From: Triglochin maritima
Lineage: Eukaryota; Streptophyta; Magnoliopsida; Alismatales; Juncaginaceae
Assembly: GCA_963682175.1 (NCBI GenBank)
Contig: OY821784.1
Location: 38,421,621-38,485,620 of the forward strand
Reading direction: 5' to 3'
DNA: 64,000 nt
Part shown: one piece after another, positions 32,063 to 44,534 of the stretch
Layout: every line of letters begins with the position of its first letter
Position numbering within the stretch: the first letter of the stretch is position 1
Program-made: the position numbers and the translations under genes
The notes under the pieces: generated by a model
The model's database searches: none
What the model was told of the DNA's origin: nothing
Seen by the model: the letters and a program-made list of their open reading frames with translations, nothing else

Positions 32063-35000
32063 CGCCCCCTCAAGTTGGGTCTGGAAAGGATTGATAGATC
32101 CTAACTTGCGAAGAAGTGTAGAGAAGGATTTGTGATCGAGAGCTTTGGTGAATATGTCTGCAAGTTGTTCTTTGCTGGGAATGTAGGGAACTTCTATTTC
32201 TTTTGACTGAATTTTTTCTCGGATGAAGTGGCAATCAACTTCAATATGTTTAGTTCGTTCATGGAAGACAAGATTTGTTGCGATGTGTCGAGCTGCATTA
32301 TTGTCACAAAACATCTTCATCGGGCCTTGGGTTGTGATATTCATTTCTTTGAGGAGTTGACCGAGCCAGATTAACTCGCTGGTAGTGGATGTCATTCCAC
32401 GGTATTCTGCTTCTGCACTGGAGCGAGCAATGACATTTTGTTTCTTAGATCGCCAGTAACAAGGTTACCACAAACAAATGTGCAGAAGCCAGTGGTAGAT
32501 TTCCGATCATGACTTCCAGCCCAGTCTGCATCAGAATAACCAATAATTGAGTTAGACTTATTAGGTTTCATCCAAAGTCCTTGCCCAGGTGTGCCCTTCA
32601 GGTAACATAAAATTCTATTTACCAAGTCTAAGTGATGTGTGTGAGGAGCATGCATAAATTGACTTATAAGACTTACAACATAGGTGATATCTGGTCGAGT
32701 AACGGTGAGATAGATAAGTTTTCCTACTAATCTTTGAAATTGTCCGATATTGGTTAATGGGGTGTCATCTGTTGGTCATATCTTCCTGTTAGTTTCTATT
32801 GGTGTGGTGGTAGGTTTTGATCCTAGTTTTCCGGTTTCTTTGAGAAGGTCTATGGTGTATTTTCGTTGTGAAAGGAACAACCCTTTCTTGGAATGAGCAA
32901 TTTCTATGCCTAAGAAATTTTTAATGATTCCTAAGTCCTTTATATCAAATTTATATTTTAGATAGTCTTTAACTAAATTTATTTGGTGATCATTATTACC
33001 GGTTATTATAATATCATCAACATAAATGAGTATAATGGTAGTGGTTTTATGATTATGTTTTGTAAACATGGAGGTATCTGCAGAACTCTTAATAAAGCCA
33101 TACTTAAGGAGAGAGAGACTGAGTTTGGCATACCAGGCTCGAGGCGATTGTTTTAGTCCATATATAGACTTGTGAAGCTTGCATACCTGGTTGGGATGAG
33201 TAGTGTACCCAGGGGGTGGAGTCATATAGACTTCTTCTTCCAGATTTCCCTGTAAAAAGGCATTTTTGACATCCATTTGGAATAGATTCCATTCATGGTT
33301 AACAACGACAGAGAGGAGAACATGAACAGTGTTCATTTTTGCTACGGGGGCAAAGGTTTCAAGATAGTCAAGACCGTAGGTTTGAGTATATCCTTTAGCA
33401 ACAAGTCGAGCTTTGTACCTTTCTATTTTTCCATCGCTATGATACTTGATTTTGTAAATCCACCTGCAACCAACCGGTTTTATGCCTGGTTGAAGAGTGA
33501 CTAATGTCCATGTGTGGTTGGTTTCTAGGGCCTGTAATTCTTCATCCATGGCTTTGACCCAATATTGGTTTTGTGTGGCTTCATGATAAGAGATGGGTTC
33601 TTTGTTTTTTTCTAATTCTCCTAAGAAGGCTTGGTGTTTTTGTGAAAATTGGTGGTAGGATAGGTGGTTTTGAATAGGATAAGTGGTGTGAGAAAGAAAA
33701 TAATCATTAAATCTAAGAGGGGGTCGGCTTTGACGAGAGGGTCTTCTTGGGATCTCTTGTTCTCTTTGGTCATTGTCTTCTCCTTCAGTGTTATCTTCGT
33801 CTTCAGTGTTATCCTCGTTTTCTCCTCCTTGGTCTCCTCCGGGTCCAGATGAAGTAGTTGGTATTTGAGGAAGAGAGGTTTGTAGTGGAACAACGGAAGC
33901 ATCTTTAGTGGAGTGTTTGAAAAAAGATTCAGTCTCAAAGAAAGTGACATCTCTTGAGACTGACATTCTTTTATTTCCGGGATCATAACATTTATATCTT
34001 TTTTTCCGAAATGAATACCCCAAAAAAACACATTTAATGGAGTTGCAGTCGAGTTTGTCATTACGTTTTTTGTGAACAAAGCAGGTGCATCCAAAAACTC
34101 TAAGATGGTCAAGATTAATCTCCTTATTGTATAAAATTTCGAGAGGTTTTTTATAGTTAATTGTAGGACTAGGAAGACGGTTTATGATATAAGTAGCAGT
34201 AAGAACAGCATCAGACCAGAATTGTTTTGGGACATTGTTTTGAAAGAGAAGTGATTGTGTGACATTTAAAAGGTGTTGATTTTTCCTTTCTGAAATCCCA
34301 TTTTATTGCGGAGTATTGACACACGAAGTTTGATGAAAAATACCTTTTTGTTTTAAAAGATTTTGAAACATATTGCTCATATATTCATAGCCGTTGTCAG
34401 ACCGAAAGACTCGAATTTTTGCATCAAACATATTTTCAATAAAACGTAAAAATTCACAAAAAACTGAGTAAGTATCGGACTTGTTTTTTAGTAAGTAAAT
34501 CCAAGTTGTTCGAGAAAAATCATTAATAAAACTGATAAAATATCGAAAACCATTATGAGATTCAACAGGAGCAGGTCCCCAAATGTCAGAATGAATTATT
34601 TCAAACGGAATATAAGTTTTTGTGCTAGATTTTGAAAAGGGCAATCGAGTTTGTTTAGCAAAACGACATACATCACATAATAATTCAGATGAAAAAATAG
34701 GAAATAGAGATTTTAACACATTTGAAGATGGATGACCCATTCTTCGGTGCCAGAGATTATGATCAATTTTGATATGATATGCTTGTTGATTGGTTTCCAG
34801 AACATAAAGACCATTCTGGAGGATACCTTTACCAATCATCCTCCCTGTGATACGGTCCTGAAAAAATACGTTATTAGGAGTGAATACAACGTTACAATTC
34901 AAATTACTAGTAATTTTGGCTACCGAAATTAGGTTAGCATCAAGATTAGGAATATATAAAATATTATCACCAGTATTATTGACTAATTTTGCTTTTCGTA

Positions 35001-35522
35001 TTCCTTCAATTTGTATTTTATTTTCATTAGCAACAGTAACAAATTTATTTAATAGTTGCAGATTTTGAGTAATGTTATCAAGTAAAGACGGGTCTCCGGT
35101 CATATGATCCATGGCCCCGGTATCAATAATCCAAGGTTTATTTGTAGAATTAGTAGACAATCCAGAAAAATGTGCAATATCCGAAATAATTTGACTACCT
35201 GCATAATTACCTGTTGCAGGGGGGTAGTCTGCAAATACTCATTTAGGTGATCCACCAACCTGCGAATCGGATCCGGGTCGGGTGCTCCATTACTGGATCC
35301 GAGAAATGCTGATCTGTTGGATTCGGGTAACGCGGATCTGCTGGATCCGGTGTGGATTCAGTTTTCTTCGTTTCGGATCAGGTCTGGATATCCGGATCTG
35401 CTGGGATTATTTAAACCTGCATTTTTCGCAAAAAACAGAATGATAGGGTTTTCTCTGTCGCTTCGGCTGTCGTCGCTCCCGCTTGAAGGGAATGTGTTCT
35501 AAAAGTTTTACTTTTAAATGTC

Positions 35523-36140
35523 GTCACCAATCCAACGCAGGTCCTGAGCATTGGACTGCGGTCAAAAATATCCTGAAGTACCTTAATCGGACTAAGGATA
35601 AGATTCTTGTTTATAGAGGACAAAGGGAGATGATAGCCGAAGGGTACTCGGATGCGAGTTTCATGAGTGATCCAGACGATAGAAGGTCGCAATCAGGATA
35701 CGTCTTTCTTCTGAATGGTGGAGCTGTGAGTTGGCGTAGTTGGTTGGCCTAGTTGGAAGCAAAGCACTACGGCCGACTCAACCACTGCTTCAGAAGTAAT
35801 GGTTGTCGCTGAAGCGAGCAAGGAAGGAGTGTGGATCAAGAAGTTCCTTGAAGAGCTTGGAGTAGTTCCCACGAGCGAGGGACCCATCGAGCTGTTTTGC
35901 GATAATAGTGCATCTATCTCGCAAATCAAGGATCCTAGATCACACCACAAAGTGAAGTACATGGATCGTAAGTACTTCGTGACACGTGACCTCATCGACG
36001 AAGGCAAAATAAATCTATTATGGGTGGACACCAACAACAACACAGCTGATCCATTCACAAAACCCTTATCCCAAGCCAAGGGCGAAATGCATTTCGAGTC
36101 CATGGGATTGAGGAACCATGTAGATTGGCTTGATGATTGA
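35523..36140 (+). pseudogene. Copia RNase H remnant (TNT1-94-like pol C-terminus)
   Basis: Encodes CRHQSNAGPEHWTAVKNILK and GYSDASFMSDPDDRRSQSG. After a stop/frame change near 35750 it continues with ELFCDNSASISQIKDP, HHKVKYMDRKYF and ADPFTKPL, ending at 36140. Typical Copia RNase H end; all upstream domains are deleted. Confidence 0.88.
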
Positions 36141-36224
36141 TATGTAATAGGGGTTTACCCTAGTTATTATTGTTTTATACATTGAGTATGTATGTGAAAG
36201 AAATTTTAATAACAAGTGGGAGAT

Positions 36225-38355
36225 TGAAGGGAATGTGTTCTAAAAGTTTTACTTTTAAATGTCAATTATTATGAATTGAATGAGAAATCATTTTGTTCCT
36301 TGTTTATGTTATTCGTCTTTTAGAAGTGTTAAGGAAGAGACTCTTGGTCTTTAACCGTAGAGCTCTAAAAGATATTGGTTTACATAAAACAAAAGATATT
36401 CGCAATCATGGTAATTAACATGGGACATTAATTACCGAGTTAAGATTGTCGTGTTGGTCATAGATCATTGTAGCTCTACAAGTGAGTGACGACAAGGGTA
36501 TGCAAAAGAGGAAAATATTACTTTTGTATACTGAATAGACCTAATAAGTAAAATATTATAGAAATGTGTTTCTGTGTCATTAATATTTTATTGTGTCTTT
36601 GGTCCTTTGATATGAGACTTATATCCAATCACTTAAGGAATGCTTAATTAGATTAGTGTCTTGAGCTATCGATAAGTGTAGTGTAAAGGCATTGGTTGGT
36701 TAAGCACAACTTTTGTTGGAGAAGATAGTTAGTCAAAAGATTATTATTGTCCCTCTTAATTGAGTGATGATATTAGTGGACCCCTTGATAAAGCAAAGTT
36801 ATAATGTGCACAATGTGATTTGAGTTAAGTCACATATTTATAACTAGCTTAAAGAGATCAAGAAATGAATACTAATACAAAGATGACACAATACTACTTT
36901 GTGTGTATTCTTAATATATTGAGGCAAGGGACGGACACAAGTGGTGCACTCCATCACTAAATGGATCGGGTTTTTGTTCGAGTGGAATTAAGACATCTAA
37001 CTAATTGGGAGCTATAATGTGTAGCTAGATACCGCTTATAGTTTGTGATATTAAGCTCTTAATATCACTGCCAACTTAGTTTAGATCCTCCCATAGGTCA
37101 CACCGCAAAAAACCGGGAAACAAGAAGCTTGAGTTTGGTTCATATGATGTGTCGGGTTTCTTATAGAAAATATGACACGGTGAACAAGTAAAATCATTTA
37201 TGTTGTATATAAACATAATTAGAATCATGATAAATTCATATGAGATGCATATATTATGGGGTGCAATAATTTATTGTTGCATAGGATAATATATTGCATA
37301 AGTTGTGAATTTGCTAAAACCCCCTTAAGTTCAACTTTTGTTGGAAATAAATCCAAAATTTGAAAAAGGCAAAATCGGGTAGAAGTTCGGTAATCCGTTA
37401 TGGTTCGGTCGACCGAAGGATCTGTGGATCGGTCAACCGAACGTGGAACAGATAGTCGTAGTTGAGTGACCGAACTTGACCAAAGTGCCTGGATCTTTGG
37501 TACGGTGTACCGAACCAGAAACGGTCGACTGAACAATGTCAAATTCCGATATTTTCGGTTAACCGAATAGCACTCGGTCTTAGACATGAATTGGTCCGAT
37601 CGGTTAAGGAGAATTTTTCTCCTTAAGATTCGGTCGTCCGTCGTGTACTCGGTTAGACGATCGTGACATATTCGGTTAACCGAGTGGGACTCGGTAAACC
37701 GAAGCACGATCGAATTTCTGCCTTTGATAATTAAGAGATTAATTTGATCAATGGTTGGATTAGCTCCAAACTTGGTCAAACGTTTTGTGGATGCATGTAA
37801 TGCATTATGGAATTAGTTTGTGAGAGAAAATGTCAAGAATTCGTGGATTAAGAATAACCATGATTAAGAGTAAGATAGGAGCCTATAAATAGGTCCTTAT
37901 TCTCCTCAATTGACACAAGTTGTTTTCTAATTATTTTCTCTGCTAATTTCACCACAAGAAGCCACGAAAATTCTCTTAGTTTTCTAAGTCTTTGGAAGGA
38001 GAAATCTCAGAGATTAAGGAAGGGGTTTGTAGCTAGATTCTAAGCTTGTTTGGAGATCGATTGGCTAGTTCCTTTCTCTCCAACCTTGTTTAGGGTTTCG
38101 GTGAACACTCGGAGGCATCCGGCGCAACGGGAAGCGACGATCATCTTCTTCAGCATCTCCGGATCATCAAGAAGTTTTAGAGAACTTCTAGGTATGAATT
38201 TCGGAGTCCCTAGTGTTTGTTTTGATGAGTTTTGAAACTAGATATTAAAACAAACTGATGCATGCATGAAATAAATCGTAGAAAATTGTAGTTGATCCTT
38301 ATTATGCATAAAAAATCGAAAAATATACATGCATAATTAAACATGAAATCCTACG
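36225..38355 (+). repeat. 3' LTR of the nested Copia
   Basis: Long LTR of 2131 bp. Contains a cluster of GGTCGACCGA, GGTTAACCGA and variant palindromes (37400-37700), then CCTATAAATAGG (about 37870) as the likely TATA box. Confidence 0.85.
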
Positions 38356-39379
38356 CCGCTTCCGTCGGGCTGCTGGCTGGCGCTGTTGTCGGCGATGCTC
38401 TCCACCATATTTGCTTTTCTGTTCTTATTGTTTCTTTGAGGTTGAAGATGTGGGTGGAGAAACCAGCAGTTGTTGGATTTGTGTCTGACCTTCTTGCAGT
38501 TTTCGCAGTGTTCTTCTTTGTGATTTCCGAAAGATTTTGTGTTGTTTTGGCTTCGGTTTTGGTTTTTTACGGCGAAAAAGGCTTGGTTTTCATTTGCGTC
38601 CTTTTGCTGATGAGCCATGGTTAATCTTCGGGATTCTTCCCGGAGAACCATCGCAGTGATAGCGGCGAAAGAAGGGAGCTCTGGTGACAAAAGCACCTGA
38701 CTTCAGATATTTTCAAATGAAGAGTTCAGTCTCGCTAGGAACTGATAGATTCGGTTTTGTTCTGTCCTTTGTTGAATGATGTTGGCGTCGATTGTCGGAG
38801 GTTCATAAACTCCCAACTCATCCCACGCCCGTCTGAGAGTACCGAGGTACTCAGTGATGCTCCGGGTGTTTTGTTGATTTTGTGTGATTTCTTGCTTGAT
38901 CCGGAAGATGTGTGCAAAGTTCTGATTTTTTCCAAAGTTCTCTTGAATGGCTTCCCAGAGCTCCTTTGCGCTGTCTTTGTAGATGAATATTTCTGCGATT
39001 TTGGCTTCCATAGACGCGATGATCCAAGACATGACCTGGTGATCGGCGGTTTGCCATTCGTCCAGGGCTTTGTCATCGGATCCTTCCTCTCGTTTTGGTG
39101 TTCGCCCAGTGATGTGGTCGATCCTCCCTCGGCCACTGAGGGAAAGGGTCACGGCACGTGCCCAGGAGAGATAGTTTGCCTCATTCAGGGGAGTAGAAAT
39201 CAGGCGGTGCATGGCTCCTTCGAGGTGACTTCTGTCCGACATGCTTTGAGTTTATTTTTTCTTCTCCTCCTTTTTTGGGGTATGGATGTGGGTGTATCGA
39301 CCTGCAACCCCCTAGATGAGGTGAGGCTGATGATGACAGTAGGGAGGTCTGAGGCTTGCAGATTACTGCACTGATACCA

Positions 39380-39598
39380 TGTTAAAAACGAAGGAGAGGG
39401 AGAAGAAGAAGATTTTGTATATATCTTATCTGTTTGTATTACATGATTTAAATGTTTATTTATACAAATACAATATATTCATTGGAAAGTTATAAATGTG
39501 GTTTTAATGTTTGGATTCTATCGATGTTGTTGGAAACTGGAAGAAGATTGTCTTGAAGATGGATCGTCGGAGGTCTTCAACGGTAGGATGTTTCAACA
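39380..39598 (-). repeat. Copia 2, 5' LTR
   Basis: 219 bp, about ten differences from the 3' LTR, mostly transitions. Adjacent to the primer-binding site ending at 39379. Confidence 0.93.
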
Positions 39599-39919
39599 AC
39601 ATGTCTAACGTAGAATTAACGTTACAATTTAATGTGCAGTGTTCGGTTACGACTCGAGCCACGACGTGCTAGAGGTGACCAAATCGAACTACGACTCATG
39701 TGGAACTTCGAACCCGATCAAGACCTCCACCGGTGGCAACACCGTCGTGCCGCTCTCGTCCGCCAGACCGAAGTATTTCATTTGTGGAACTCCAGGCCAC
39801 TGCGCCGGTGGAATGAAGCTCGAGGTCAACGTTGTCGCCGGAGGTCCCACCACTCCTCCCACCGGATTTTCTTCTGGGCCCACCATGTCGCCGCCGTCAG
39901 AATCCGACACGGCTGACAG

Positions 39920-40910
39920 TTTGGAACGGCACCCCTTTGCCGTTCGACCGATTGACAGTTTTGTTGGTTGGGCCAGTCCTGCTGAGAGGATTCGGTCGAC
40001 CGGTTGGGAGATTTCGTTCGACCGTTTGATACGGTTTTTGTGTCTTCTTGTGTTGTGAAGCCAGCTCGAGATGGCAACGGATCTCCGGCCCTAGTGGGGT
40101 GACCGGTGCCGGCCTGAGAATGGTTCACGGGTGTTGTCGGGCCAGCCCAAGAAGGCAACGGATCTCCAGCCCTAGTAGGGTGACCGGTGCCGGCCTGAGG
40201 GTGGTTCGCGTGTGGGGCCAGCTCAAGATGGCAACGGATCTCCGGCCCTAGAGGGGTGACGGTGCCGGCCTGAGAGTGGTCTTCTGGACAGCTCAAGATG
40301 GCAGCGGTACAGAGGATACCGACCTGAGAGTAATCCGGCGGTGCCTGGGGCACATGTGTGTGTTGACCGGGGATATTTCCGGTCGTAGTGCCTGGGGCAC
40401 GTGTGTTGTCGCCGAGGAAGTTTCCGGCTGAGGTGCCTGGGGCACGTGTGTGAGGGTTGGGCTAGAGGACCCGTGGGACCCGTCACTGTTTGGTGTCTAC
40501 TGTGGTAGGGAGAGAGTTCCCGAGGACCTAGTGAGACGTTGTTGGTCTATCGCATTTCATATCATACATGTTTTAGATATCTAGTCATTTATTGTTATAG
40601 AGGTTTGGCATACGGGGTTTCCTCTCGGGAAACTCAGGCATATTCATGTTTTATGTCAGGTCATAGGCAGCATTAGGAGGTGGTGACAGCGGAGGAGCGC
40701 CTTCGGGACCAGATCCTGCTTTCCCTGTTTTGGAGGTCCGAGTGCTTACATGTATATTTTTTCCTTAGCTTTTGTTGTAATCATACTTTTGTAAACTCTC
40801 AGATATATATTGTATATATGTTGGTGCACTTGTTGGCCTTTTTCTTCGGTAATATCCTCGTTTTGTGTTTTATTAAAAATTTAATTTCTTCCGCTTTTGA
40901 GGATGTTACA
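39920..40910 (-). mobile_element. LTR element C inserted in the pseudogene's second exon
   Basis: Read on the minus strand it begins TGTAACATCC (40910) like family A. It splits the phytocyanin frame between GACAG (39915-39919) and GAAGG (40911-40915). The intact paralog has GACGG there, so these are probably two mutated TSD copies. Holds GGTCGACCG motifs (39940-40025), about three 75-bp tandem units with GGTGCCGGCCTGAG (40058-40290) and three GTGCCTGGGGCAC units (40345-40450). The distal end lacks a clean TG. Confidence 0.65.
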
Positions 40911-40979
40911 GAAGGTCTGAGCAGGGGTATGGTTGCAGCTGGAGTTGGACTAGGGATGTTGGTTGCTTTGGCTATCTAA

Positions 40980-41497
40980 GCATAATTAATTAGAGGGAGT
41001 TTTAACTCTAATTATGTATTGTTTTTTTATATATAGAGGGAGAGATACATATATGTATGGTGAATGTGATCTTATATTTTTCTCCTTTTTTGTTGGTCAT
41101 TTGGTTGGTGTTGTTATTAATATTATTGAACCCTGTAAGGTTTTTCGAGAATAAGTTTTTTGGGATATTTAATTTGGTGATTTATACTTTATATGAAAGT
41201 TGGTTGTGTGTGAGCGTAGTTCAGTTGAATGTAGATATAGTTGAGAGTTGTTGCGTTAATTTGTACACTTTGATATATAATCTTTTTGTGATACAGTATG
41301 TTGACACAGTGATGAGATTGATATTTTGAAAAAGAAACCAAAACACATACAAATTGAACAATTAAAGATAAAACGAAAATGTCGGGGCTTTTGTTGAATT
41401 CTTGTCACCGGTACGTCATTGCCATATGATCATTTTAAAAAATTAAAGAAAACGTTTACGGTACAACCTTCATTCATACTCTACCTGTTACTCGATG
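40980..41497. other. 3' flank of phytocyanin pseudogene
   Basis: Resembles the 3' UTR of the intact gene at 47318-47600 (TTAATTAGAGGGAGT, then TTGGTGATTTA), consistent with a shared duplication. No other gene. Confidence 0.5.
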
Positions 41498-42493
41498 CAC
41501 TGCTGCAAATAATGTTTTTGCCGGACGGTTCAGTCGGAATATGGGTTATTTCCGTCGGGATAAGCACATAGTCCACCAACAAAAGTACCATCGGCAGGAC
41601 CATGACCGACGGAATATTTGTCGGCATGTGTTATTTCCCACGTTGGATCCGTCAGTTCATTCCCGTGTTGCGAGGACGTATTTATGTCATCACTCTGAAA
41701 AAATTATATTTTCATTACTTGAACAATCTTAAACATATATATTATTTTAGGAAATAAAACAACAAATTACACATTCATTATACGCATATCTGATATTCTC
41801 TAAACCAAGTCCTCAGTCAATCTAGTGACTCGAGCCTTCAACTTCTCGTGTTTCTCTTGCAATGCATTTTAATATAATTATACATATTATAAAGTAAACC
41901 TACGAAGTTAAGTATAGTACTTACAATTGATACGCATTGCGAAATCTTGATTTGGATATGGTCCACGTGAATGCTTCTATGTCGACCACTCAACGTCTTG
42001 CCTATCTTGTAAGTTCCATCCCAGCACTACACACACGGTCTGTCTTCTCTTTTCTCAAGACTTCTTTTAGTACCTCATTCTCGATCACCTTACGAGCTTT
42101 CAATGTAGAACACTCTCCTTGCTATTGAGACAATGTATGTTGTGTCTTTTTTTTACTGGTATATTCTTGTATCTCAATCTAAAAAGTTTTTCAAGACTTA
42201 CGAATATTTTAAAGTTCAAAATAACATTCCATTTAGACTTGTATAAAGCTAAAATGTATCATTTTCGCTTGATTTGTATAATACAAAGTCATCTTCTCAA
42301 TTTTGGTGAGAGGTGTGCTGATTTGGTTTTCATACATCTAATTATTTAATGAAAATCAAATAGTGCGAAATATTTGTGTTCGCGCCCCCTCGACGAAAAT
42401 TCTATAGCGCTGACGAAAATTCCGTCGGGATGTTCTACCGACGGAATTTCTGTCGACAAGTGTCTGTCGGTAAAAGCAATTTTTATTGTAGTG
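41498..42493. mobile_element. Non-autonomous CACTA (En/Spm-type) element, degenerate
   Basis: Right end reads, inverted, CACTACAATAAAAATTGC; left end is CACTGCTGCAAATAATG. Both are followed by CCGTCGG/CCGACGG subterminal words. CACTA ends and subterminal repeats are superfamily hallmarks. The 3-bp flanks (ATG and GTA) do not match, and no transposase is encoded. Confidence 0.65.
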
Positions 42494-42687
42494 GTAAAAG
42501 ATGGATAAATGAAATAGTTAAACGATTAATTTTCTTATTTGACAAGAAACTAATGAAATCAAACATGGAACTTTTATGGTAATTTTCTAACTTCAACCTC
42601 AATTAATTGGCGAAGTTGTGAAATCCGTGCTCTAATTAATATATATCATCTAAAGGTTAGAAATGAGGGGGGAAAGTTAATTAGGAC

Positions 42688-42958
42688 CAAGGTTTTCATA
42701 ACGGAACCGGTCATCAAACCGATAAAGTTTTGGTTTTGGTTAAATGTGGTCGGACCGTTGATGACGTCAGCATTTTCAGATCCTAAGTTGGACCAGACCC
42801 AATATATAGTAAACAATAAGATATGTTTGAACCGATTTCTGTAAATATTAACTAAAGTTTCGAACCGTCCATCGGTTTAGCTAAACCGACCGTTGGATCA
42901 TCGATTCCCGGTCCAACCGGGTCGAACCGTCTGGTCCCGTTCGGTTTTAAAAACCTTG
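42688..42958. mobile_element. hAT-type MITE with 8-bp TSD
   Basis: 271 bp with inverted ends CAAGGTTTTcaTAACGGAAC and CAAGGTTTTTAAAACCGAAC. Perfect 8-bp duplication ATTAGGAC at 42680-42687 and 42959-42966. Size, TSD length and terminal CA fit a hAT MITE. Confidence 0.85.
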
Positions 42959-43034
42959 ATTAGGACTTGGAATTGGGAGATGTGTTGTACTCTTGTTCCA
43001 AAGCGTTGAGATTTTAAAGTTTACATGTCCAAAT

Positions 43035-43045
<11 letters not shown>

Positions 43046-43103
<58 letters not shown>
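43046..43103. repeat. AT dinucleotide microsatellite
   Basis: Long uninterrupted (AT)n run of about 54 bp preceded by (TTA)n. Confidence 0.95.
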
Positions 43104-43106
<3 letters not shown>

Positions 43107-44035
43107 CTAATGGTTAATGGTATAAAAGGTAGAAAATGCCTTTCTCACTATCCTACTCGATAAAAATCCCAACATATCAAAAAAGATAAAATAGTTAATT
43201 TTTTTGAGCATTTAAACAAAATCTCTCCCTTTACTATCACTTGGCAGGTAGAAAATAAACAGTTAAACGATCGTCATCAAGAGTCGTACATTCAAATCTT
43301 CAACCAAGCCTAACTCGTGGCTCAATATGGCGCACCAAAAATTGAAACCCGACCTACATGATCTTAACGTAATCTAGATACGTTCTCAGCAGGTATAACT
43401 AAATTGAAAACGTGTGTGCCTGAATTGAACTGAAGGAAAAGAATTTAATCTTCACCCATCAGTTGCAATCAATGTCAACCACCGTAGGCCAGGTCTTTCA
43501 TTCGTGTTGGGTACGTATCTTATCGTGTTGTGTCTGGTGGTCAGATGTTAACGGATACTGATTACACGAATCCAAGAAGATAAAAAATTGTGTACACGAA
43601 CGCGATACTATAATTATTGTGGCATTTTTACCTGTTTGAAAAGTTGCGTGGAAGTCAGCAAAGAAATTAAATACAAAAGTACTAATGAGATAATTTCAAA
43701 CAAGAAGCTTCCTTATATCTGAAATATTTTTGGACCAGACCGATTTGCCAGTTTGATCCAGTCACGTACGTACACCCCTGTAGCGTATCTACGAATCTGA
43801 AAGGAAAAGAAGTTGCAATATCAATCATTGTAACTTGTGTAAGTCATCTCAATCTTGTTTGAAGAGTTCAAATATGGAAGTCAGCAACTGAAAAACAAAA
43901 TACAAAAATATTAAGGATAAACTAAAATTACAGTATTCCTTATTGAGATTTCGTAATAATATTTATAATTATTTAGTATAATTTCAAAACATAACGCTTA
44001 CATTCACCCAACTACAATACTCACTTACAATTTAC
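43104..44035. other. Intergenic, no gene recognised
   Basis: AT-rich sequence between the microsatellite and the duplicated phytocyanin flank. I see nothing to annotate. Confidence 0.5.
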
Positions 44036-44187
44036 AAAGGAGCATAATGGGATAAAAAAAACATAATCGTTTGCTTTAAAAATATAAAAATTGCATAGTA
44101 CATAGTTCTCTCTCAACCCACTTGAAAGTATCCTAATTGAAATTTAAGTCCACTCGTCCAAATTGCCTCATCTATTTCTAATTTGTA
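44036..44187 (+). repeat. Duplicated phytocyanin 5' flank (copy at the intact gene)
   Basis: Partner of 29911-30085. Lies about 0.4 kb upstream of the 46595 gene once the foldback element is discounted, so probably part of its distal promoter. Confidence 0.7.
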
Positions 44188-44401
44188 ACATATCTAGCCG
44201 TACTCGGCTTCCCCACTCTCTCAACCACACCAATTTTACGTTAAACATCTCCAAAATTTTAAACTCAAATATAATTACTTTTGGCCTGTTAAGTTGATCT
44301 CATCTAACTACCTGAATCCTCGCCGTAATTTTTTTATATAATAATAAAAATAAAAAAAATTCGAAATTTAGGAAAAAAAAAAATTTTTTTCCAAAAGTAC
44401 T

Positions 44402-44534
44402 CCGATCGCGGGTGTAACCCGCGATCCGTGGAGGCACGGATCGCGGGTGTGACCCGCGATCCGTGCTCCACGGATCGCGGGTCACACCTGCGATCCGTGG
44501 AGCACGGATCGCGGGTCACAACCGCGATCCGTGT
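44402..44534. repeat. GC-palindrome array, left foldback arm (four units)
   Basis: Four units of CGGATCGCGGGT-NN-ACCCGCGATCCG separated by GGAGGCA/CTCCA. Each unit is a hairpin. The right arm has only two units (46163-46234). Confidence 0.9.

Larger units (their letters stand above)
35484..38355 (+). mobile_element. Internally deleted Copia element nested in Copia 2
   Basis: Plus orientation, TSD CCGCT (35479-35483 and 38356-38360). Only the first 39 bp of the 5' LTR remain (35484-35522). They are joined directly to the C-terminal RT/RNase H region, followed by a full 3' LTR (36225-38355, 2131 bp) preceded by a polypurine tract (AAGTGGGAGAT). The LTR starts TGAAGGGAATG and ends CTACG, probably a mutated CTACA. 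The left junction shares TGTC between LTR and pol sequence. Confidence 0.88.
32057..39242 (-). pseudogene. Copia 2 gag-pol, multiply broken
   Basis: Gag starts at ATG 39242, meets a stop near 38703 and continues to 38361 with a zinc knuckle CENCKKVRHKSNNC. The nested Copia then interrupts. Protease (WIIDTGAMDH), pre-integrase (LWHRRMGHPS) and integrase (HSDIWGPAP, SDNGYEY) follow at 35160-34303, ending in an in-frame stop at the position of the PE(Q)NG motif. RT (AFLQGNLEEEVYM, YVDDIIITGN) runs to about 32776 and RNase H (DADWAGSHD) continues with further frame changes to 32057. Dead coding region. Confidence 0.9.
31844..39598 (-). mobile_element. Copia LTR retrotransposon 2 (old, containing a nested Copia)
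   Basis: 7755 bp in minus orientation within the pseudogene intron; TSD ACATG (31839-31843 and 39599-39603). The 219-bp LTRs (31844-32062 and 39380-39598) differ at about ten positions, so this copy is much older than Copia 1. The primer-binding site begins TGGTATCAG (39371-39379, minus) and the polypurine tract is the same as in Copia 1 (32063-32073). Related to Copia 1 in gag and pol. A second Copia is inserted in its gag/protease region (35484-38355). Confidence 0.93.
31551..40979 (+). pseudogene. Uclacyanin-like phytocyanin pseudogene with nested insertions
   Basis: Remnant of a duplicate of the gene at 46595. Exon 1 survives at 31551-31680 from the end of the signal peptide to the donor (GACAATTTAG|GTATAA), but the ATG and first roughly 16 codons are replaced by transposon-like DNA. 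Copia 2 sits in the intron (31844-39598, TSD ACATG). Exon 2 starts at 39640 (acceptor TGCAG) and encodes the copper site with SSHDVLEV and CGTPGHCAGGMK. It is cut at about 39919 by LTR element C and resumes at 40911-40979 with the GPI-type tail LSRGMVAAGVGLGML. Loss of the start makes it a pseudogene regardless of the insertions. Confidence 0.88.

Noticed and set aside
41495..42496. 3-bp TSD for the CACTA-like element
   Set aside because: The flanks ATG and GTA differ; the call rests on terminal and subterminal motifs only.
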